Positions 3,061 through 7,453 of a stretch of 7,453 bases of DNA are shown here, piece after piece. How positions within the stretch are numbered: the first letter of the stretch is position 1; the number at the start of each line of letters is the position of its first letter. Both the position numbers and the translations under genes were made by a program. The DNA comes from Candidatus Babelota bacterium (GTDB lineage Bacteria > JAGOBX01), in NCBI GenBank assembly GCA_017999075.1, contig JAGOBX010000164.1:1-7453 (forward strand), written 5' to 3'. The notes under the pieces are model-generated. The model did not search any database. It was not told the DNA's origin and saw only the letters and a list, made by a program, of their open reading frames with translations.

Positions 3061-6048
3061 ATGGCAGATAATCCAATTTTAAATAATCCATATTTGGAAC
3101 CAAAAATATATTATAATACCGATATACAGGGAAATTTAGATTATTCGGATATAAAAAAAGGGCGGCGTATTTATTCTCACGATATAACACCGCAGCCGAC
3201 ACAAAGACCCAATACTCAACAAGGACTTTTCAATATTTCAGATATACAGGACAGATATGAAGAACATTTAATTAATGTTTTAAGAAAAGAAGTTAGTATC
3301 TGGCGAAAAAACAAATACCCGAACACTACAAGAATTACAAAATTATTACTTGACTATTGGTTTGATAGCGCCGACAGAATTGATTATCATAAATTATTTT
3401 TTGCGCAGCAGGAAGCGGTTGAGACTGCAATATTTCTAAATGAAATTGCAGATAAATCAAATTCAGGGCAAGCTATATTAAACAGATTAAGAAACGGTCA
3501 GGTTATTGTCGAAAAAAATTCTCAGTTCAATCTACCTCGCATTGCGTTCAAGATGGCGACAGGGTCTGGCAAAACTGTTGTAATGGCTATGCTGATACTT
3601 TACCATTTTTATAATCGGCTTGAATACAGAAATGATACACGCTTTGCAGATAATTTTATAATTATAGCGCCAGGTATCACTATTAAGGACCGCCTTGGCG
3701 TTTTATATGTTGATACTCAAAATAATTCTATTCAAAATATTCAGGATTATTATCGAACGCGGCGTTTGATTCCACAAAATTATGAACAGGATTTATTACA
3801 GCTTAATTCCAAACTGATAATAACAAATTACCACTCTTTCGAACAGAAAGTTTTAAAAGGAAACAAAAAAACTCCTTTTGACGGCAAAATAGGCGCGGAT
3901 GGAAAAAAGGTTAGGGAACTTGAAGATTATTCGCTTGTTTTAAAAAGAATCGTTGGCAAATTTAAAAAAGGGTCAAGAATTTTGGTTATTAATGATGAAG
4001 CGCATCATTGTTATTTGCCGAAAGTAAAAGAGAAAAACGTTAAACACGATGATTCGGAAGGGGAAAACGAACGCGCATCAATTTGGTTCAATGGTATAGT
4101 AGAACTTTCAAAACAATATCAATTACGGTATGTCTATGATTTAAGCGCAACACCATATTTTCTTCAAGGCTCTGGGTATGAATCATATTCATTATTTCCC
4201 TGGACTGTTTCTGATTTTGGTTTAATAGAAGCTATCGAATCTGGGTTGGTAAAGATTCCGTTTTTACCTGAATCAGATTCAACACAGCAAATAGAAATGC
4301 CTGTGTTACGAAATCTTTATGAACATATAAAAAAAGATTTACCTAAAAAAGGCGCGAGTTCATTAAAATTATCAGGCGCGCCTAAGTTGCCCGAACTTAT
4401 AAAAATTGCGTTGGATCAATTCTATTCGCATTATGAAAAATCATATAATGAATTTCGTGATTTATTTGGAAATCCGCCAGTATTCATAATTGTTTGTAAT
4501 AATACCAATGTGTCTTCCGAAGTATTTAAATATATAGCTGGTTATGAAATTGACCGAGAAGATAAAACCAAATTAATTATTCCAGGTAATTTTGAGTTAT
4601 TCAGCAATTACCAAAAAGATACTTTAAAACCTTTGGATAAATGTCCCACTCTTTTGATTGATTCAAATGCTCTTGAAAATTCAGAGCAAATAGATGAACA
4701 ATTTAAAAAGATTTTTACTTCGGAAATTGAAATTTTCAAAAAAGAATATCGTATAATGCATCCAGATAAATCAGCCGATAATCTTATTGACTCCGATATA
4801 TTGCGTGAAGTAGTAAATACAGTTGGCAAACAAGGAATGCTTGGCGGACATATCAGATGCGTTGTTTCTGTATCAATGCTGACCGAAGGCTGGGACGCAA
4901 ATACCGTTACGCATATAATGGGAATTCGAGCGTTCGGTTCTCAATTATTATGCGAACAGGTAGCTGGCAGAGCATTACGGCGTTCATCATATTTTTTAGG
5001 GAAAGATGGTAAATTTCCGCCTGAATATGCGCATATAATCGGCGTTCCTTTCAGATTCTTTAAGGGCGGCAAATCAGCAGCGGTTATAGTTCAGGATGAT
5101 ATTAAAATAATTAAAGCATTACAGGAAAGGGAAAAATATGAAATTATCTTTCCAAATATAACTGGATACCGCGTTGAATCCGAATCGCAAATATATGAAG
5201 CTGATTTTAGCAAAGTGGAAGATTATGTAATTGATGGTTCTGTTTTACCTGTTCAGACAGATATGAAAAATGCTTTTTCGTCTGATAAAGAAATATTAAC
5301 GCTCGAAAAATGCAAAGAAAAACGGGAACAAGAATTAATTTACCTGATTACCAAAAATTTATTGTCGTTTTACTATTCCGATATAAATGGATTTCCAGAA
5401 TTTCAATTATTCAATCAATTGAAGAAAATAGTTCACGAATGGTATGAATTCAAAATTAAGTTATCTGGACCTGCATTTAAACAGATGTTATATTATTGCG
5501 AGCCGAAAAATATTTGTAATCACATTAAACGCGGAATAGATTCTAAAAATATAAATTCTACAAAAATATTCCCAGTTTTTAATTATTATAACAAACTCGG
5601 TTCGACAAAATATGTGCACGGCGCTACTTCAAAAGAAATTTATGCGACAAAAAACAGTCATATTAATTATGTTGTCGCTGATACTAAGAGTTGGGAACAG
5701 ATTGCCGCTAAAACATTTGAAGAACTATCGGACAAAATTTATTGTTATGTAAAAAATGCTTTTCTCGGTTTTTCTATTCCTTATATAAAAGATGATAAAG
5801 ACAGGCAATATTTTCCAGATTTTATTGTAAAATGTAAGACAAAAAATAAAAAATTTATTAATTTGATTGTTGAAATTACAGGGATGAATCAGGATAAATC
5901 TGAAAAACGCTGGTATTTGTTGAATAGGTGGTTGCCAGCAGTTAACAGTGTGTCTGAAATGTATGGATATGACAAATTCGATTTTATGGAAATTTCGGAT
6001 ATAAAAAATATTAAAGAGTTATTGCGGATAAAAATTCAATCACTATAA
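3061..6048 (+). CDS. Type III-like restriction subunit (SF2 helicase plus C-terminal nuclease)
   Basis: The 995-aa protein is a DNA-dependent ATPase/endonuclease that would cut unmodified DNA together with the downstream methyltransferase. A Q-type segment FFAQQEAV (113-120) precedes Walker A ATGSGKT (166-172), Walker B/DEAH INDEAHH (310-316) and motif III LSATP (361-365). The second RecA lobe carries LTEGWDANTV (607-616) and QVAGRALRR (633-641). Near the C-terminus YFPDF (917-921) and LIVEITG (935-941) form a PD-x(n)-E-x-T arrangement where PD-(D/E)XK nucleases normally have Lys; W957-N962 (WLPAVN) closes the domain as in type III Res proteins. The N-terminus MADNPILNNPY and the overall length match what I recall as the BPTD_3080 family of restriction endonucleases. 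The start has only a weak ribosome binding site but coincides with that conserved N-terminus. The gene is AT-rich. The methyltransferase gene follows after 14 nt, so the two form one operon. Confidence 0.9.
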   Translation: MADNPILNNPYLEPKIYYNTDIQGNLDYSDIKKGRRIYSHDITPQPTQRPNTQQGLFNISDIQDRYEEHLINVLRKEVSIWRKNKYPNTTRITKLLLDYWFDSADRIDYHKLFFAQQEAVETAIFLNEIADKSNSGQAILNRLRNGQVIVEKNSQFNLPRIAFKMATGSGKTVVMAMLILYHFYNRLEYRNDTRFADNFIIIAPGITIKDRLGVLYVDTQNNSIQNIQDYYRTRRLIPQNYEQDLLQLNSKLIITNYHSFEQKVLKGNKKTPFDGKIGADGKKVRELEDYSLVLKRIVGKFKKGSRILVINDEAHHCYLPKVKEKNVKHDDSEGENERASIWFNGIVELSKQYQLRYVYDLSATPYFLQGSGYESYSLFPWTVSDFGLIEAIESGLVKIPFLPESDSTQQIEMPVLRNLYEHIKKDLPKKGASSLKLSGAPKLPELIKIALDQFYSHYEKSYNEFRDLFGNPPVFIIVCNNTNVSSEVFKYIAGYEIDREDKTKLIIPGNFELFSNYQKDTLKPLDKCPTLLIDSNALENSEQIDEQFKKIFTSEIEIFKKEYRIMHPDKSADNLIDSDILREVVNTVGKQGMLGGHIRCVVSVSMLTEGWDANTVTHIMGIRAFGSQLLCEQVAGRALRRSSYFLGKDGKFPPEYAHIIGVPFRFFKGGKSAAVIVQDDIKIIKALQEREKYEIIFPNITGYRVESESQIYEADFSKVEDYVIDGSVLPVQTDMKNAFSSDKEILTLEKCKEKREQELIYLITKNLLSFYYSDINGFPEFQLFNQLKKIVHEWYEFKIKLSGPAFKQMLYYCEPKNICNHIKRGIDSKNINSTKIFPVFNYYNKLGSTKYVHGATSKEIYATKNSHINYVVADTKSWEQIAAKTFEELSDKIYCYVKNAFLGFSIPYIKDDKDRQYFPDFIVKCKTKNKKFINLIVEITGMNQDKSEKRWYLLNRWLPAVNSVSEMYGYDKFDFMEISDIKNIKELLRIKIQSL

Positions 6049-6062
6049 GGAGAAATCAGTAG

Positions 6063-7453
6063 ATGACTGTCGAATCAATAAAACACAAACATAATAAACG
6101 GGCATTTATTCCTTCGGTATCTGAAGCAGGTCAGGAAACAGACAATCAAATCGTGAAGGAAAAGAAAAGTATTAAAATGGTTCGCAATCCGATTGTTCAG
6201 CGCGGTCAGGATCCCGAATTATACTGGATGAATAAATACGGCGCTGACGATACAGAAAAATTTTCTGAAGTGGATATTCGTTCGTTATACCGCATTGAAC
6301 ATATCTCGCCTGAAATGTTGATACAAAAATTATATAAAATCAAAGAAATTCCAGCTGAACAATTATCGTTAATGGATTTATTCGGTAATTCAATAAATAT
6401 CGATGAACTCGAAAAAGTCGGCGAATATTACAAACACCAGGATAACTGGACGAATAGAATGATTCTCGGCGATTCCCAGCTTGTAATGACATCGCTGTTA
6501 GAACGCGAAGGGCTTGCAGGCAAGGTTCAAACAATTTTTTTTGATCCGCCTTATGGTATTAAATACGGTTCAAACTGGCAGATTAAATTGAATAATAAAA
6601 ATGTTACAGACGGCAAAGACGAACATCTCAGCGGCGAACCAGAACAAATAAAAGCATACCGCGATACTTGGGAATTGGGAATACATTCGTATCTGAGTTA
6701 TCTGCGCGACAGATTGCTGGTAGCTCAAAAATTACTTACTGAAAGCGGAAGTTGCTTTGTCCAGATTTCTGATGAAAATGTACATCTCGTTAGATGCCTG
6801 ATGGATGAGGTTTTTGGAAGCGCAAATTTTGTGAGTTTGATTAGTTTTTCTACAACAAGCGGTTTTGAAAGTAAAACAATATCAAGAGCTGGTGATTATA
6901 TTTTATGGTATGCTAAAGATATTGAAACTGTTAAATATCGACAACTTTATTTAGAAAAACAAGATGATACAAGTGGTTATAATAAAATTGAATTAGAAAA
7001 TGGAGAACGTCGAAGTTTAACAAAAGAAGAAAAAGAAAATTCTTTACTTATTCCTAAAAATTCAAAAATATATTCTTCAGGAGCGTTATTTAGTCCAGGA
7101 GAATCACCAGAGGGATCAAAATCTTTTATTTTTAAAAATAAAGAATATAAACCTTCCAGCGGGCATTGGAAAACTACTTTAAAGGGGTTGGAAAAACTAA
7201 CTCAACTGAATAGAATTGAAGTTTCAGGAAATACTATAAGATATGTTCGATATTTTAATGATTTTCCACTTGTTCCAATAAATAATATATGGAAAGATAC
7301 ACAAACTTTTATGGATAAATATTATGTAGTTCAAACTTCTCAAAAAATCATCCAGCGCTGTCTCCTAATGACCACCGACCCAGGCGATCTTGTTCTTGAC
7401 CCGACCTGCGGCAGCGGCACGTCTGCTTATGTTGCAGAGCAATGGGGCAGACG
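6063..7453 (+). CDS. Type III-like site-specific adenine methyltransferase (Mod), 3' end missing
   Basis: The frame from ATG 6063 is open to the window end (463 codons plus 2 nt). AAGGAG overlapping the restriction gene's stop lies 10 nt upstream. The product is a beta-class DNA amino-methyltransferase: motif IV FFDPPYGI (159-166) comes first, followed by the conserved EPEQIKAYRDTWELGIHSYL and LTESGSCFVQISDENVH helices (about 198-248). A target-recognition region covers about 256-430, and motif I, LDPTCGSGT (445-453), binds S-adenosylmethionine. DPPY indicates N6-adenine (or N4-cytosine) methylation; context favours N6-adenine. Residues 1-135 (with AEQLSLMDLFGN near 99-110) match the N-terminal extension of the large Mod family that partners BPTD_3080-type nucleases, usually about 900-1000 aa, so roughly half the protein is outside the window. 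GC content falls from about 47% to under 30% across the recognition region, then rises to about 60% at motif I, as expected for an exchanged specificity domain. Confidence 0.9.
   Translation, partial: MTVESIKHKHNKRAFIPSVSEAGQETDNQIVKEKKSIKMVRNPIVQRGQDPELYWMNKYGADDTEKFSEVDIRSLYRIEHISPEMLIQKLYKIKEIPAEQLSLMDLFGNSINIDELEKVGEYYKHQDNWTNRMILGDSQLVMTSLLEREGLAGKVQTIFFDPPYGIKYGSNWQIKLNNKNVTDGKDEHLSGEPEQIKAYRDTWELGIHSYLSYLRDRLLVAQKLLTESGSCFVQISDENVHLVRCLMDEVFGSANFVSLISFSTTSGFESKTISRAGDYILWYAKDIETVKYRQLYLEKQDDTSGYNKIELENGERRSLTKEEKENSLLIPKNSKIYSSGALFSPGESPEGSKSFIFKNKEYKPSSGHWKTTLKGLEKLTQLNRIEVSGNTIRYVRYFNDFPLVPINNIWKDTQTFMDKYYVVQTSQKIIQRCLLMTTDPGDLVLDPTCGSGTSAYVAEQWGR
6825..7345 (+). other. AT-rich target-recognition segment within the methyltransferase gene
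   Basis: Between the ISDENVH helix and the VVQTSQKIIQRC helix the base composition changes abruptly. Sample blocks inside (6841-6900 and 7201-7260) have 18 and 16 G+C of 60, against 28 of 60 at 6661-6720 and 44 of 73 at 7381-7453. Codon choice shifts with it: AGA and GGA predominate inside, CGC and GGC outside. The segment coincides with the variable recognition domain that fixes which DNA site is methylated, including SRAGDYILWYAKD (about 277-289). The edges are placed by eye to within a few tens of bases. Confidence 0.55.

Noticed and set aside
4608-4829. Minus-strand open frame inside the restriction gene
   Set aside because: Antisense shadow within the helicase region; the plus-strand protein is complete and carries all expected motifs.
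6340-6534. Minus-strand open frame inside the methyltransferase gene
   Set aside because: Antisense shadow of a frame that encodes conserved methyltransferase sequence on the plus strand.

Overview
The window looks like accessory (horizontally acquired) DNA from a low-GC bacterium, most likely of the Bacillota type. The evidence is strong AGGAGG-type ribosome binding sites, an A-rich genome, a clean TTGAAT-17-TATAAT promoter and U-rich intrinsic terminators. No rRNA or housekeeping gene is present, so the taxonomy is an inference only.

The left part (1 to about 2770) is read entirely from the minus strand and resembles a piece of a mobile element. In transcription order it holds a possible 48-aa cysteine-rich protein, a DUF2958-type protein, an intergenic array of short hairpin repeats, a SLOG/DUF2493-like nucleotide-binding Rossmann protein, a 66-aa ribbon-helix-helix (RHH) regulator, a tyrosine recombinase that overlaps the RHH gene by 8 nt, a terminator, and the first 65 codons of a short stand-alone GGDEF protein cut by the window edge. 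Three kinds of non-coding module recur between these genes. One is a near-identical ribosome-binding leader. Another is a 16-nt 3' flank followed by an intrinsic terminator. The third is a REP-like hairpin repeat whose sequence changes preserve pairing, with G-U wobbles making sense only on the minus strand. The segment therefore reads as a set of small cassettes.

The middle (about 2770 to 3060) is a divergent intergenic region. It holds a minus-strand terminator with no obvious gene feeding it, a locally GC-richer stretch rich in inverted repeats, a 12-bp palindrome, and the plus-strand promoter for the right-hand operon.

The right part (3061 to the end) is a type III-like restriction-modification operon read from the plus strand. 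A complete 995-aa restriction subunit (SF2 helicase/translocase plus a C-terminal PD-(D/E)XK-like nuclease) is followed after 14 nt by an adenine methyltransferase of the beta class (DPPY before the DPxCGSGT motif), which runs off the window after 463 codons. The restriction gene precedes the modification gene, the reverse of classical type III loci. The specificity segment of the methyltransferase is far more AT-rich than the catalytic segments on either side, which suggests a swapped target-recognition domain. Together the two proteins would mark host DNA at a specific site and cut unmarked invading DNA. The adjacent recombinase module suggests, but does not prove, that the system arrived on an integrating element.
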